Shown here: positions 16,565 to 25,667 of the stretch, one piece after another
Numbering within the stretch: the stretch's first letter is position 1
How the letters are laid out: every line of letters starts with the position of its first letter
From: an uncultured Massilia sp.
GTDB lineage: Bacteria > Pseudomonadota > Gammaproteobacteria > Burkholderiales > Burkholderiaceae_D
NCBI RefSeq assembly: GCF_913773735.1
Contig: NZ_CAJYEB010000032.1
Location: 62,001-126,000 of the forward strand
Reading direction: 5' to 3'
DNA length: 64,000 nucleotides
Notes under the pieces: generated by a model
Seen by the model: only the letters and a program-made list of their open reading frames with translations
Database searches by the model: none
What the model was told of the DNA's origin: nothing
Position numbers and translations under genes: made by a program

Positions 16565-18475
16565 ATGTTGAATGTTCGACTTCCCGACGGTTCCAGCCGT
16601 CAATTCGAAGGCCCGGTGACCGTCGCCCAGGTGGCGTCCAGCATCGCGCCGAGCCTGGCCAAGGCCGCGCTGGCCGGCAAGGTGGACGGCAAGGTCGTCG
16701 ACACCTCGTTCCTGATCGAGCAAGACGCCGACCTCGCCATCGTCACCGACAAGGACCCGGAAGGCCTGGACGTCATCCGCCACTCGACCGCCCACCTGCT
16801 GGCGTACGCGGTGAAGGAACTGTTCCCCGAGGCGCAAGTGACCATCGGCCCGGTGATCGACAACGGCTTCTACTACGATTTCTCGTACAAGCGTCCGTTC
16901 ACCCCCGAAGACCTGGTCGCCATCGAGAAGAAGATGGTCGAGCTGGCCAAGAAGGACGAGCCGGTCACCCGCAAGGTGCTGCCGCGCGACGAGGCCGTCG
17001 CCTACTTCAAGTCGATCGGCGAGGACTACAAGGCCGAGATCATCGCCTCGATCCCGGCGAACGAGGACGTGTCGCTGTATTCGGAAGGCAAGTTCACCGA
17101 CCTGTGCCGCGGCCCGCACGTGCCGTCGACCGGCAAGCTGAAGGTGTTCAAGCTGATGAAGCTGGCCGGCGCCTACTGGCGTGGCGACTCCAAGAACGAG
17201 ATGCTGCAGCGCGTCTACGGCACCGCCTGGACCAGGAAGGAAGACCAGGAGCAGTACCTGCACAACCTGGAAGAAGCGGAAAAGCGCGACCACAGGAAAC
17301 TCGGCAAGCAACTGGACTTCTTCCACTTCCAGGACGAGGCCCCGGGCCTGATCTTCTGGCATCCGAAGGGCTGGGCGATCTGGCAGCAGGTCGAGCAGTA
17401 CATGCGCAAGACCTACCAGGTCACCGGCTACGACGAGGTCAAGGCGCCGCAGATCATCGACGTGTCGCTGTGGAAGAAGACCGGCCACTGGGACAACTAC
17501 CGTGAAAACATGTTCACGACCGAGTCCGAGAACCGCACCTATGCGCTCAAGCCGATGAACTGCCCGGGCCACGTGCAGATCTATAACGCCGGCCTGCGTT
17601 CCTACCGCGACCTGCCGCTGCGCTACGGCGAGTTCGGCCAGTGCCACCGCAACGAATCCTCGGGCGCGCTGCACGGCCTGATGCGCGTGCGCGGCTTCAC
17701 CCAGGACGACGGCCACGTGTTCTGCACCGAAGAACAGATCGCGCCGGAAGTCGTCGCCTTCCACGCCCAGGCGATGAAGGTGTACGAAGACTTCGGCTTC
17801 GACAACATCGACGTCAAGATCGCGCTGCGTCCGGAAAACCGCATCGGTTCCGACGAGGTGTGGGACCAGGCCGAAGAGGCGCTGCGTTCGGCGCTGCGCG
17901 GCTGCGGCGTGACCTGGACCGAGCTGCCGGGCGAGGGTGCGTTCTACGGTCCGAAGATCGAGTACCACCTGAAGGACAGCCTGGGCCGCCCGTGGCAGGT
18001 CGGCACCATGCAGGTCGACTTCTCGATGCCGGGCCGCCTGGGCGCGGAGTACGTGGCCGAGGACAATACCCGCAAGGTGCCGGTGATGCTGCATCGCGCG
18101 ATCGTCGGTTCGATGGAGCGCTTCATCGGCATCCTGATCGAGAACTACGCGGGCGCGCTGCCCCTGTGGCTGGCGCCGGTGCAGGTCGCCCTCTTGAATA
18201 TCTCGGATGCGCAAGCATCTTATGTGAAGGAAGTCGAGGCCAGGCTGAAAGCCGCTGGCCTGCGCGTTCACGCTGATTTGCGGAACGAGAAGATTACCTA
18301 TAAAATCCGTGAACATTCCGTCCAAAAACTGCCGTATATCTTAGTTGTCGGCGATAAAGAGCGGGATGCAAACACCGTGGCCGTTCGCGCACGCGGCAAC
18401 GTCGACCTGGGTGTGATGTCGGTCGATGCGCTGCTGGAACGCCTCCTGAGCGAGGTAGCATCCAAGGCAAAATAA
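16565..18475 (+). CDS. thrS: Threonine-tRNA ligase
   Basis: The ATG at 16565 has GGAG six bases upstream and gives 636 residues, close to the 642 of E. coli. In order there are a TGS domain (1-60), an editing domain with the zinc-type [10 protein letters not shown] motif, a class II catalytic core with [18 protein letters not shown] and [11 protein letters not shown], and a C-terminal anticodon-binding domain starting near [13 protein letters not shown]. It charges tRNA-Thr. It begins the conserved cluster thrS-infC-rpmI-rplT-pheST-ihfA. The terminator at 16467 suggests that expression is separate from the tRNA or attenuated. A TTG at 16553 in frame is ignored because the Shine-Dalgarno sequence lies after it. 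Confidence 0.97.
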   Translation: MLNVRLPDGSSRQFEGPVTVAQVASSIAPSLAKAALAGKVDGKVVDTSFLIEQDADLAIVTDKDPEGLDVIRHSTAHLLAYAVKELFPEAQVTIGPVIDNGFYYDFSYKRPFTPEDLVAIEKKMVELAKKDEPVTRKVLPRDEAVAYFKSIGEDYKAEIIASIPANEDVSLYSEGKFTDLCRGPHVPSTGKLKVFKLMKLAGAYWRGDSKNEMLQRVYGTAWTRKEDQEQYLHNLEEAEKRDHRKLGKQLDFFHFQDEAPGLIFWHPKGWAIWQQVEQYMRKTYQVTGYDEVKAPQIIDVSLWKKTGHWDNYRENMFTTESENRTYALKPMNCPGHVQIYNAGLRSYRDLPLRYGEFGQCHRNESSGALHGLMRVRGFTQDDGHVFCTEEQIAPEVVAFHAQAMKVYEDFGFDNIDVKIALRPENRIGSDEVWDQAEEALRSALRGCGVTWTELPGEGAFYGPKIEYHLKDSLGRPWQVGTMQVDFSMPGRLGAEYVAEDNTRKVPVMLHRAIVGSMERFIGILIENYAGALPLWLAPVQVALLNISDAQASYVKEVEARLKAAGLRVHADLRNEKITYKIREHSVQKLPYILVVGDKERDANTVAVRARGNVDLGVMSVDALLERLLSEVASKAK

Positions 18476-18527
18476 GCAGAGTCTGCCTTGAGACGGCCCG
18501 ATCACTCATACTTTCAAAGGAAACAAC

Positions 18528-19052
18528 ATAGCTACTGACAAGTCGCAGAATCGCATCAATGGCGAAATCACCTATCCGGAAATGCGCCTGAATGGTGTGG
18601 ACAACGAGCCGCTGGGCATCGTGAGCCTGGCCGAAGCGTTTCGTCTGGCCGAAGAGAAAAACGTCGACCTGGTGGAAATCGCGCCGAACGCGAATCCGCC
18701 GGTCTGCCGCCTGATGGATTACGGCAAGTTCAAGTATTCGGAACAGAAGAAGGCGCACGAGGCGAAGCTGAAGCAGAAGGTCATCCAGGTCAAGGAAATC
18801 AAGTTCCGTCCGGGTACTGACGAAGGCGACTACAGCATCAAGCTGCGCAACCTGATCAAGTTCCTGGAAGAGGGTGACAAGACCAAGATCACCCTGCGCT
18901 TCCGCGGCCGCGAAATGGCCCACCAGGACATCGGTGCGCGCATGCTGGAACGCCTGCGCGGCGACCTCGAGCCGTATGGCCAGGTCGAGCAGTTCCCGAA
19001 GATGGAGGGCCGCCAGATGATCATGGTGGTCGCGCCCAAGAAGAAGAAGTAA
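18528..19052 (+). CDS. infC: Translation initiation factor IF-3, ATA start
   Basis: The 174-residue IF-3 begins with ATA at 18528, not with an ATG. AAAGGA lies six bases before it, and the frame runs straight into the typical N-terminus [22 protein letters not shown]. The first in-frame ATG (18582) would remove the conserved N-terminal strand. IF-3 genes are known to use rare AUU/AUA/AUC starts, through which IF-3 limits its own synthesis. The two domains are joined by a Lys-rich linker ([18 protein letters not shown]), and the protein ends PKKKK. It lies 52 bases after thrS. Confidence 0.95.
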   Translation: MATDKSQNRINGEITYPEMRLNGVDNEPLGIVSLAEAFRLAEEKNVDLVEIAPNANPPVCRLMDYGKFKYSEQKKAHEAKLKQKVIQVKEIKFRPGTDEGDYSIKLRNLIKFLEEGDKTKITLRFRGREMAHQDIGARMLERLRGDLEPYGQVEQFPKMEGRQMIMVVAPKKKK

Positions 19053-19425
19053 GGCTTCGGGCGCGCTGCGCGCCGCTGGATGGCCGTCGCGATGGCGAAT
19101 GGTCCAGGTCCCGCCCCGGTGCAAGCCGTGGCGGGCCTGGCCGTTTCCGCTTGTTCGTTCGCGCCATGCGTTCGCGTGATGCGTTCGCGCGATGCGCACG
19201 TGCAGTGGATGCCGCCTCCTGCCATGAGGCGATCGACGTCGCCCAACATTTCGCGCGCAAGCTGTGCTAGAATCTGCGGTTCCCGTATCTCTTGATGCGG
19301 GAAAGCAAGACTGTAGTGGACCCGCTTCCGCTGCAGAGACAAGTGAAAGCAGGCATCCAAGAGCAGCGTTGCTGCCACCTGCAATCCTGTCACATATGAG
19401 GCTGCCTGTGAAAGGGCAGAAGACT
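19053..19425 (+). promoter_or_regulatory. rpmI-rplT leader region with 10-bp hairpin
   Basis: This 373-base gap holds no gene. TAGAAT (19268-19273) is a likely -10 box without a clear -35. Just after it TTCCCGTATC (19280-19289) pairs with GATGCGGGAA (19294-19303), with one G-T pair and a TCTT loop, so the hairpin would form at the 5' end of the transcript. About 120 bases of leader follow before rpmI. In other bacteria this leader is the site of L20 autoregulation; that role here is inferred. Confidence 0.55.
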
Positions 19426-19626
19426 ATGCCGAAAATGAAAACCAAAAGCTCCGCGAAGAAGCGTTTTCGCGTGCGCCCGGGTGGTACCGTGAAATCGGGT
19501 ATGGCGTTCAAACGTCACATCCTGACCAAGAAGACCACCAAGAACAAGCGCCAGCTGCGTGGCACCCGTAACATCAATGCGTCCGACGTCCAGAGCGTCT
19601 ACCGCATGATGCCGTCCGCCGTTTAA
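19426..19626 (+). CDS. rpmI: 50S ribosomal protein L35
   Basis: This 66-residue, strongly basic protein has the family start [16 protein letters not shown] and the core [23 protein letters not shown] lies about ten bases upstream. The longer frame starting at 19264 reads through the leader hairpin and is not used. It is followed 25 bases later by rplT. Confidence 0.97.
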   Translation: MPKMKTKSSAKKRFRVRPGGTVKSGMAFKRHILTKKTTKNKRQLRGTRNINASDVQSVYRMMPSAV

Positions 19627-19651
19627 TCTCACAACATCTTAAGGAGCTACC

Positions 19652-20011
19652 ATGCCTCGAGTAAAACGTGGGGTTACTGCACGTGCCCGTCACAAGAAGG
19701 TTCTTGAACTTGCCAAAGGCTATCGTGGCCGTCGCAGCAAGGTATTCCGTATTGCCAAGCAAGCCGTCATGCGCGCTGGCCAGTACGCCTACCGCGACCG
19801 TCGCAACAAGAAGCGCGTCTTCCGCGCCCTGTGGATCACCCGTATCAACGCGGCTTCGCGTTCGCACGGCATGACCTACAGCGCATTCATGAACGGCCTG
19901 AAGAAAGCCGCGATTGAACTGGACCGTAAAGTCCTGGCCGACATGGCTGTCAACGACAAGCCGGCATTTGCCGCTATCGTGAACACCGTCAAGGCAAAGC
20001 TGGCCGCCTAA
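19652..20011 (+). CDS. rplT: 50S ribosomal protein L20
   Basis: This 119-residue protein starts [19 protein letters not shown] and contains [27 protein letters not shown] strong AAGGAG ribosome site is present. L20 binds 23S rRNA early in 50S assembly and in many bacteria represses the rpmI-rplT mRNA. It sits between rpmI and pheS in the usual order. Confidence 0.97.
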   Translation: MPRVKRGVTARARHKKVLELAKGYRGRRSKVFRIAKQAVMRAGQYAYRDRRNKKRVFRALWITRINAASRSHGMTYSAFMNGLKKAAIELDRKVLADMAVNDKPAFAAIVNTVKAKLAA

Positions 20012-20155
20012 ACCGCGACAGCAAAGCAATACGACAGCAGCGCGCCGCGTCGCAAGACGCGGGCGTTGCGCAAAGGACGGGGCAAAGGTCTAAACAACCG
20101 ATGCCCTGTTTTTGTTTCTGGCGCCTCCCGCCATCAAAACAGGAAAAGCATACCA

Positions 20156-21184
20156 ATGGACTCGCAGAACCTCGCGCTGGAAGAACTCGTCGTCTCGGCC
20201 CAGTCTGACTTTGGCGCCGCGCAAGACGCCGCCGCGCTGGAAAACGCAAAAGCGAAATACCTGGGCAAGACCGGCCGGATCACCGAACTGATGAAGGGCC
20301 TCGGCAAGCTCGACCCGGACCAGCGCAAGGCGCAGGGCGCCCTGATCAATGCCGCCAAAGAAAAAATCGAACAGGCGTTGACGGCCCGCCGCGAGGACCT
20401 GGCGAACGCCCAGCTGATGGCGCGCCTGAATGCCGAGAGCATCGACGTCACCCTGCCGGGCCGCGGCCGCTCGATCGGCGGCATCCATCCGGTGATGCGC
20501 ACCTGGGAGCGCGTCGAGCAGATCTTCCGCTCGATCGGTTTCGACGTGGCCGACGGCCCGGAAATCGAGACCGACTGGACCAATTTCACCGCGCTGAACA
20601 GCCCGGAAAACCACCCGGCCCGCTCGATGCAGGACACCTTCTACATCGAAGGCCAGGACAGCACGGGCAAGCCGCTGCTGCTGCGCACCCACACCAGCCC
20701 GATGCAGGTGCGCTATGCGCGCACCCATACCCCGCCGATCAAGGTGATCGCGCCGGGCCGCACCTACCGCGTCGACAGCGACGCCACCCATTCGCCGATG
20801 TTCCACCAGGTCGAAGGCCTGTGGATCGGCGAGGACATCAGCTTCGCCGACCTGAAGGGCGTGTACCTGAATTTCGTCAAGGCCTTCTTCGAGACCGACG
20901 ACCTGCAGGTGCGCTTCCGTCCGTCCTACTTCCCGTTCACCGAGCCTTCGGCCGAGATCGACATCGCCTTCGGTTCCGGTCCGCTCAAGGGCCGCTGGCT
21001 GGAAGTCTCGGGCGCCGGCCAGGTGCACCCGACCGTCGTGCGCAATTTCGGCCTGGATCCCGAAACATTCATCGGCTTCGCGTTCGGCTCCGGCCTCGAG
21101 CGCCTGACGATGCTGCGCTACGGCATCAACGACCTGCGACTGTTCTACGAGGGCGACCTGCGCTTCCTGAAGCAGTTCAACTAA
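20156..21184 (+). CDS. pheS: Phenylalanine-tRNA ligase alpha subunit
   Basis: The ATG at 20156 gives 342 residues. The N-terminal coiled coil (residues 1-90) contains [17 protein letters not shown]. The class II core has [17 protein letters not shown] (motif 1), [20 protein letters not shown] and [23 protein letters not shown] (motif 2), and [19 protein letters not shown] (motif 3). It forms the alpha2-beta2 enzyme with pheT, 36 bases downstream. AGGA lies 11 bases upstream; an in-frame extension to 20066 lacks family similarity. Confidence 0.97.
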   Translation: MDSQNLALEELVVSAQSDFGAAQDAAALENAKAKYLGKTGRITELMKGLGKLDPDQRKAQGALINAAKEKIEQALTARREDLANAQLMARLNAESIDVTLPGRGRSIGGIHPVMRTWERVEQIFRSIGFDVADGPEIETDWTNFTALNSPENHPARSMQDTFYIEGQDSTGKPLLLRTHTSPMQVRYARTHTPPIKVIAPGRTYRVDSDATHSPMFHQVEGLWIGEDISFADLKGVYLNFVKAFFETDDLQVRFRPSYFPFTEPSAEIDIAFGSGPLKGRWLEVSGAGQVHPTVVRNFGLDPETFIGFAFGSGLERLTMLRYGINDLRLFYEGDLRFLKQFN

Positions 21185-21220
21185 GCAGACAACGTGCGAT
21201 AAAGACAAGGCTAAAAGATT

Positions 21221-23644
21221 ATGCAATTCTCCGAAAACTGGCTCCGTTCCATGGTCGATCCGAAGATGAATTCGGACGAGCTGGCCCATCTGCTCACGAT
21301 GTCCGGCCTGGAGGTCGAGGAAGTCGAAGCCGTCGCCCCGCCGTTCTCGAACGTGGTCGTCGCCGAAGTCAAGGAAGTGGTCAAGCACCCGAACGCGGAC
21401 CGCCTGAACGTGTGCCAGGTCGATGCCGGCACGGGCACCCTGCTGAACATCGTCTGCGGCGCCCCGAACGTGCGCGCCGGCATGAAGGCGATCTGCGCCA
21501 AGGCCGGCGCCGTGCTGCCGCCGGGTCCGGACGGCAAGCCGTTCGAGATCAAGGTCGGCAAGCTGCGCGGCGTCGAGTCGCAGGGCATGATGTGCTCGGC
21601 CAAGGAACTGCGGATTTCCGAGGAAAGCAATGGCTTGATGGAGCTGCCGGAAGATGCGCCCGTCGGCCAGAACATCCGCGACTACCTCGGCTTGAACGAC
21701 CTCAAGTTCACCATCAAGCTGACCCCGAACAAGGCCGACTGCCTGTCCGTGCTGGGCGTGGCGCGCGAAGTGTCGGCGCTGACCGGCACGGCGCTGTCGC
21801 TGCCGGCGTTCCGCCAGGTCCCGGTCTCGACCGACGAAGTCCTGCCGGTCAAGGTGTCCGCGCCGGACCTGTGCGGCCGCTTCACCGGCCGCGTGATCCG
21901 CGGCCTGAACGCGCGCGCCGCCACGCCGGAATGGATGAAGCGCCGCCTGGAGCGCAGCGGCCAGCGTTCGGTGTCGGCCCTGGTCGACATCTCGAACTAC
22001 GTGATGCTCGAAGTCGGCCAGCCGTCGCACGTGTTCGACCTGGCGAAGATCCACGGCGGCATCGACGTGCGCTGGGGCAAGAAGGGCGAATCGCTGAAGC
22101 TCCTGAACGGCAATACCGTCGAGGTCGACGAGTGGGTCGGCGTGATCGCCGACGACCGCGAGATCGAGTCGCTGGCCGGCATCATGGGCGGCGATTCGAC
22201 CGCCGTCACGCTGGACACCACCGATATCTACCTGGAAGCCGCGTTCTGGTGGCCGAACGCCATCCAGGGCCGCGCGCGCCGCTACAATTTCTCGACCGAC
22301 GCGGCGCACCGCTTCGAACGCGGCGTCGACTTCGCGGGCACCGTCGACTACATCGAGCGCCTGACCTCGCTGATCGTCGAGATCTGCGGCACCGCCGACA
22401 CCAGGGTGGGTCCGGTCGACGACCAGGCCCCGAACCTGCCGCAGCGCCGGGTCGTGACCATGCGCACGGCGCGCGCCGCCAAGGTCATCGGCGTGGACGT
22501 CACCGACGACATGGTCGCCGACATCTTCACGCGCCTGAACCTGCCGTTCGAGCGCGAGGACGGCCTGTTCCGCGTCACCGCGCCCACGTACCGCTTCGAC
22601 ATCGAGATCGAGGAAGACCTGATCGAGGAAGTGGCGCGCGTGTACGGCTTCGAGAACATCCCGACCTTGCCCCCGGTCGCGCCGAGCGCCATGCTGATCG
22701 CGCCGGAGAACACCCGTTCGCTGTTCGCGGTCCGCCACCAGCTGGCCGACCTGGGCTACCAGGAAGTCGTCAACATGAGCTTCGTCGAGCAGGGCTGGGA
22801 AGCGGACTTCGCGGCCAACGCGGACCCGATCCGCCTGCAGAACCCGATCGCCAGCCAGATGAGCGTGATGCGCTCGACGCTGGTGGGCAGCCTCGTGGCC
22901 AACGTGCGCTACAACCTGAACCGCAAGGCCGGTCGCGTGCGCGTGTTCGAGGTCGGCGCCGTGTTCCTGCGCAACCCCGAAGCGCAGGACGGCCCGCTGT
23001 CCATCGCCGGCTTCGACCAGCCCAAGCGCGTGGCGGCGATCGCCTACGGTCCCGCGCTGGACGAGCAGTGGGGCGTGCCGACCCGCGCGGTCGACTTCTT
23101 CGACGTCAAGGCCGACCTGGAGGCGCTGTTCGCGCCGCGCGCCGTGCGTTTCGCCAGGGCGGAACATCCGGCGCTGCACCCGGGGCGCTGCGCCTCGGTC
23201 GAGGTGGACGGCAAGGTCGTCGGCATCCTCGGCGAACTGCATCCGCGCTGGCTGCAGAAGTACGACCTGCCGCAGGCGCCGGTGCTGTTCGAAGTCGATG
23301 CGGCGGCACTGTGCGCGCGCGACGTGCCGGCGTACACCGAGATTTCCAAGTTCCCGGGCGCCACGCGCGACCTCGCGCTGGTGGTCAAGCAGGACGTTCC
23401 GGCCCAGGCCCTGGTCGATGCATTCCAGGCCGAACTGGCCTCGAACGAACTCGGCCGACTCGTGCAAGCCGTTGTTTTATTTGATGAATATCGCGGCAAA
23501 GGTTTGGAACAAGATGAAAAAAGTCTTGCTTTCCGCTTTGGCTTGCAAGATACTCAATCGACGCTGCAGGACGAAGCGGTCGAGGCCATCATGGCCGCGC
23601 TCGCTAGCGCCGCGCAGCGGATCGGCGCCCGACAGCGTGCTTGA
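21221..23644 (+). CDS. pheT: Phenylalanine-tRNA ligase beta subunit
   Basis: This protein has 807 residues, normal for bacterial PheT. It starts [14 protein letters not shown]. The tRNA-binding (OB) domain is at about 40-150, the B3/B4 editing domain at about 210-390, the B5 domain ([23 protein letters not shown]) follows, then the catalytic-like module ([23 protein letters not shown]), and the ferredoxin-like anticodon domain is at the end ([18 protein letters not shown]). It partners pheS. Confidence 0.97.
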   Translation: MQFSENWLRSMVDPKMNSDELAHLLTMSGLEVEEVEAVAPPFSNVVVAEVKEVVKHPNADRLNVCQVDAGTGTLLNIVCGAPNVRAGMKAICAKAGAVLPPGPDGKPFEIKVGKLRGVESQGMMCSAKELRISEESNGLMELPEDAPVGQNIRDYLGLNDLKFTIKLTPNKADCLSVLGVAREVSALTGTALSLPAFRQVPVSTDEVLPVKVSAPDLCGRFTGRVIRGLNARAATPEWMKRRLERSGQRSVSALVDISNYVMLEVGQPSHVFDLAKIHGGIDVRWGKKGESLKLLNGNTVEVDEWVGVIADDREIESLAGIMGGDSTAVTLDTTDIYLEAAFWWPNAIQGRARRYNFSTDAAHRFERGVDFAGTVDYIERLTSLIVEICGTADTRVGPVDDQAPNLPQRRVVTMRTARAAKVIGVDVTDDMVADIFTRLNLPFEREDGLFRVTAPTYRFDIEIEEDLIEEVARVYGFENIPTLPPVAPSAMLIAPENTRSLFAVRHQLADLGYQEVVNMSFVEQGWEADFAANADPIRLQNPIASQMSVMRSTLVGSLVANVRYNLNRKAGRVRVFEVGAVFLRNPEAQDGPLSIAGFDQPKRVAAIAYGPALDEQWGVPTRAVDFFDVKADLEALFAPRAVRFARAEHPALHPGRCASVEVDGKVVGILGELHPRWLQKYDLPQAPVLFEVDAAALCARDVPAYTEISKFPGATRDLALVVKQDVPAQALVDAFQAELASNELGRLVQAVVLFDEYRGKGLEQDEKSLAFRFGLQDTQSTLQDEAVEAIMAALASAAQRIGARQRA

Positions 23645-23797
23645 AGCACCGTGATCTCCGGCGGGCCCGCAGCGGCCGGCCGGAGGCGCCGACTTCCAGA
23701 ACACCGTTTGAACTGAGGGCAGGGCTTCAAAATTAATAACAACGACGTTGACACCGCCGTACTCCAGGAGGCACTGGCCGCCGACCTGCATCGCGCG

Positions 23798-24166
23798 ATG
23801 CAGGTGGCCAGGGTGAGGAAGGAAGCGGAAAAGGAACTGCCGACCTTGACCAAGGCGGAGCTGGCCGAACTGCTGTTCGAGCAGGTCGGACTGAACAAGC
23901 GCGAAGCCAAGGACATGGTCGAGACCTTCTTCGACGAGATCCGCAATGCGCTCGAGCGCGGCGAAGCGGTCAAGCTGTCCGGCTTCGGCAACTTCCAGTT
24001 GCGCGACAAGCCGCAGCGGCCTGGCCGCAATCCGAAAACCGGGGAAGAAATTCCCATCACGGCGCGCCGCGTCGTGACGTTCCACGCGAGCCAGAAGCTG
24101 AAAGGCATGGTCGAGGAGGCCAATCCGGTCAATCCGGGCAGCCCCTCGCTGGCGCGTGCAGCCTGA
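23798..24166 (+). CDS. ihfA: Integration host factor alpha subunit (start uncertain)
   Basis: The core [67 protein letters not shown] is unmistakable IHF-alpha. The ATG at 23798 gives 122 residues with about 17 residues before the usual LTKAE start. Its ribosome site is poor. GTG at 23813 has AGGTGG five bases upstream and is an alternative. The frame stays open to 23717, and an ATT at 23732, preceded by AGGG seven bases away, would give the peptide [21 protein letters not shown] before Met23798; N-terminal extensions of this sort are known in Burkholderiales IHF-alpha. IHF bends DNA in recombination, replication and transcription. It follows pheT as in most proteobacteria. Confidence 0.9.
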   Translation: MQVARVRKEAEKELPTLTKAELAELLFEQVGLNKREAKDMVETFFDEIRNALERGEAVKLSGFGNFQLRDKPQRPGRNPKTGEEIPITARRVVTFHASQKLKGMVEEANPVNPGSPSLARAA

Positions 24167-24176
24167 TTGAGCCGTG

Positions 24177-24587
24177 ATGACCCAGAACGACCGACCGAGC
24201 AAGATTGAACCCACCGTGCTGCCGCCGATCCCGGCGAAGCGCTATTTCACCATCGGCGAAGTCAGCGATTTGTGCGGGGTCAAACCGCATGTGCTGCGTT
24301 ACTGGGAGCAGGAATTCACCCAGCTAAAGCCGGTCAAACGCAGGGGAAACCGCCGTTACTACCAGCACCACGAAGTCTTGCTGATCCGGCGCATCCGCGA
24401 ACTCCTGTACGAGCAGGGCTTCACGATCAGTGGCGCGCGCAACCGTCTCGACGGCCGCAGCCATGGCGCCGACGAGGCCGAGGTCGCGCCCGAGGTGCCG
24501 GCCGCGCCGTCCATCGATCCGGCGGCCCTGCGCGAGGAACTGCATGCCATCCTCGCGCTGCTCAAGCACGGTGCTTCGGCGGCCTGA
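24177..24587 (+). CDS. MerR-family transcriptional regulator
   Basis: The ATG at 24177 gives 136 residues; the GTG one codon earlier is possible. The winged-helix motif FTIGEVSDLCGVKPHVLRYWEQEF is followed by RRGNRRYYQHHEVLLIRRIRELLYEQGFTISGAR. This is the short MerR type always found after ihfA in beta- and gammaproteobacteria. The effector part is only a short helical tail, with no metal-binding cysteines. It begins ten bases after the ihfA stop, so it is in the same operon. A 7-bp hairpin (CCTTTCC/GGAAAGG at 24589-24595/24616-24622) follows without a T run. Confidence 0.9.
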   Translation: MTQNDRPSKIEPTVLPPIPAKRYFTIGEVSDLCGVKPHVLRYWEQEFTQLKPVKRRGNRRYYQHHEVLLIRRIRELLYEQGFTISGARNRLDGRSHGADEAEVAPEVPAAPSIDPAALREELHAILALLKHGASAA

Positions 24588-24656
24588 GCCTTTCCCTGCG
24601 CGTACCCGCGGCACAGGAAAGGGCAGCAAGGGAGCCAGCTCAGGCGTGCGCTCCTG

Positions 24657-24684
24657 TTGTTCTGCACCCCGGAGGTGCTAGAAT
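24657..24684 (+). promoter_or_regulatory. Promoter of the NarL-type regulator gene
   Basis: TTGTTC (24657-24662) and TAGAAT (24679-24684) are 16 bases apart. The leader that follows carries TGCTGAC/GTCAGCA (24700-24706/24738-24744) and TTTCCTG/CAGGAAA (24752-24758/24762-24768), the latter just before the ribosome site. Confidence 0.5.
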
Positions 24685-24783
24685 GTCATTTGCGAATGTT
24701 GCTGACCCAAACGCATGACCCGACGGGACGTGGGGGTGTCAGCATTGGCTCTTTCCTGCCTCAGGAAAATTTAAGGGAAGACA

Positions 24784-25416
24784 ATGATACGCGTTGCCAT
24801 TTGTGACGATCACCAGATAGTTCGAGCAGGTTTCAAACAAATTTTTTCGTCGTCGGGCGAATTCGAAGTCGTGGCCGAAGGCGCGACCGGACGTGAAGCC
24901 CTCGACATCGCACGCCGCGAGATTTGCGACGTGTTGCTGCTGGATATCGCCATGCCCGATCAGAGCGGCATCGATATCCTGCGTACCATCCGCCAGGGCC
25001 AGCCAAACCTGCCGGTGCTGATCCTGTCCGGCTATCCGGCGCAGCAATATGCGCTGAACCTGTTCAAGATGGGCGCCAACGGCTACCTGAACAAGGAATG
25101 CGATGCCGACGAGCTCAAGACGGCCGTGCGCACCGTCTACCAGGGCCGCCGCTACGTCAGTTCCCAGGTCGGCGAACTGCTGGCGCAGAGTTTCGACCGC
25201 GATCCGAACACGGCCCTGCACACCGAACTGTCGGACCGTGAATTCCAGGTGTTCCTGCGCCTGGCCAAGGGCGCGACCGTGTCCGACATCGGCAATGCGC
25301 TGTCGCTGTCGATCAAGACGGTCTCCACCTACCGTACCCGCATCATGGAAAAGATGGGCCTGCAGTCGAACAGCGACCTCACCTATTACGCCATGAAGAA
25401 CAACCTGCTCGACTGA
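24784..25416 (+). CDS. NarL/FixJ-type response regulator
   Basis: This protein has 210 residues. The receiver domain (1-120) has the acidic pair Asp8/Asp9, the phosphoacceptor Asp54 in LLLDIAMPD, Ser82 and Lys104. The LuxR-type helix-turn-helix is at about 145-205: LSDREFQVFLRLAKGATVSDIGNALSLSIKTVSTYRTRIMEKMG. AAGGGAAG lies before the ATG. The CHASE3 sensor kinase 251 bases downstream is of the HisKA_3 type that pairs with such regulators, so they are probably partners, although each seems to have its own promoter. Target genes are unknown. Confidence 0.92.
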   Translation: MIRVAICDDHQIVRAGFKQIFSSSGEFEVVAEGATGREALDIARREICDVLLLDIAMPDQSGIDILRTIRQGQPNLPVLILSGYPAQQYALNLFKMGANGYLNKECDADELKTAVRTVYQGRRYVSSQVGELLAQSFDRDPNTALHTELSDREFQVFLRLAKGATVSDIGNALSLSIKTVSTYRTRIMEKMGLQSNSDLTYYAMKNNLLD

Positions 25417-25453
25417 GCAAGGGACACATTGCGCCGGCCGCGCGCGTGGCCAG

Positions 25454-25478
25454 GACGGCCGCGCAATGCGCGGCCGTC
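25454..25478 (+). terminator. Strong hairpin after the response regulator
   Basis: GACGGCCGCGC (25454-25464) pairs perfectly with GCGCGGCCGTC (25468-25478) over a 3-base loop. Only a weak T run (GTCGTTT) follows, so termination is likely but not certain. Confidence 0.5.
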
Positions 25479-25509
25479 GTCGTTTACGCCCGCGTTGTGT
25501 AATTCATTA

Positions 25510-25526
25510 CTCTCTTGTCAAGAGAG
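25510..25526. promoter_or_regulatory. 17-bp palindrome upstream of the sensor kinase
   Basis: CTCTCTTG (25510-25517), T, CAAGAGAG (25519-25526) is a perfect dyad with a single central base. The small centre suits a dimeric DNA-binding protein rather than an RNA hairpin. Confidence 0.5.
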
Positions 25527-25585
25527 AACCTTTCTTTATAGAAGTGTTACTTTCTCGTCGTCATCGCGCCACATTCAGTCACAGA

Positions 25586-25629
25586 GTTACTTGAACAGGG
25601 TAACAAGGCAACTTTTCCCGGTCTATAAT
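25586..25629 (+). promoter_or_regulatory. Sensor-kinase promoter with inverted repeat at the -35 side
   Basis: A perfect TATAAT lies at 25624-25629. No good -35 is present at 17 bases. GTTAC (25586-25590) and GTAAC (25600-25604), spaced by 9 bases, stand just upstream, as expected of an activator-dependent promoter. The activator is unknown. Confidence 0.4.
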
Positions 25630-25667
25630 GCCTCGGACAGGCATGCTGCGCGAAAGGAATCACGAGG

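Noticed and set aside
24588..24783. Possible tRNA-Pro after the MerR gene, as found in some related genomes
   Set aside because: No cloverleaf can be drawn; the region holds a weak hairpin, a promoter and a leader.
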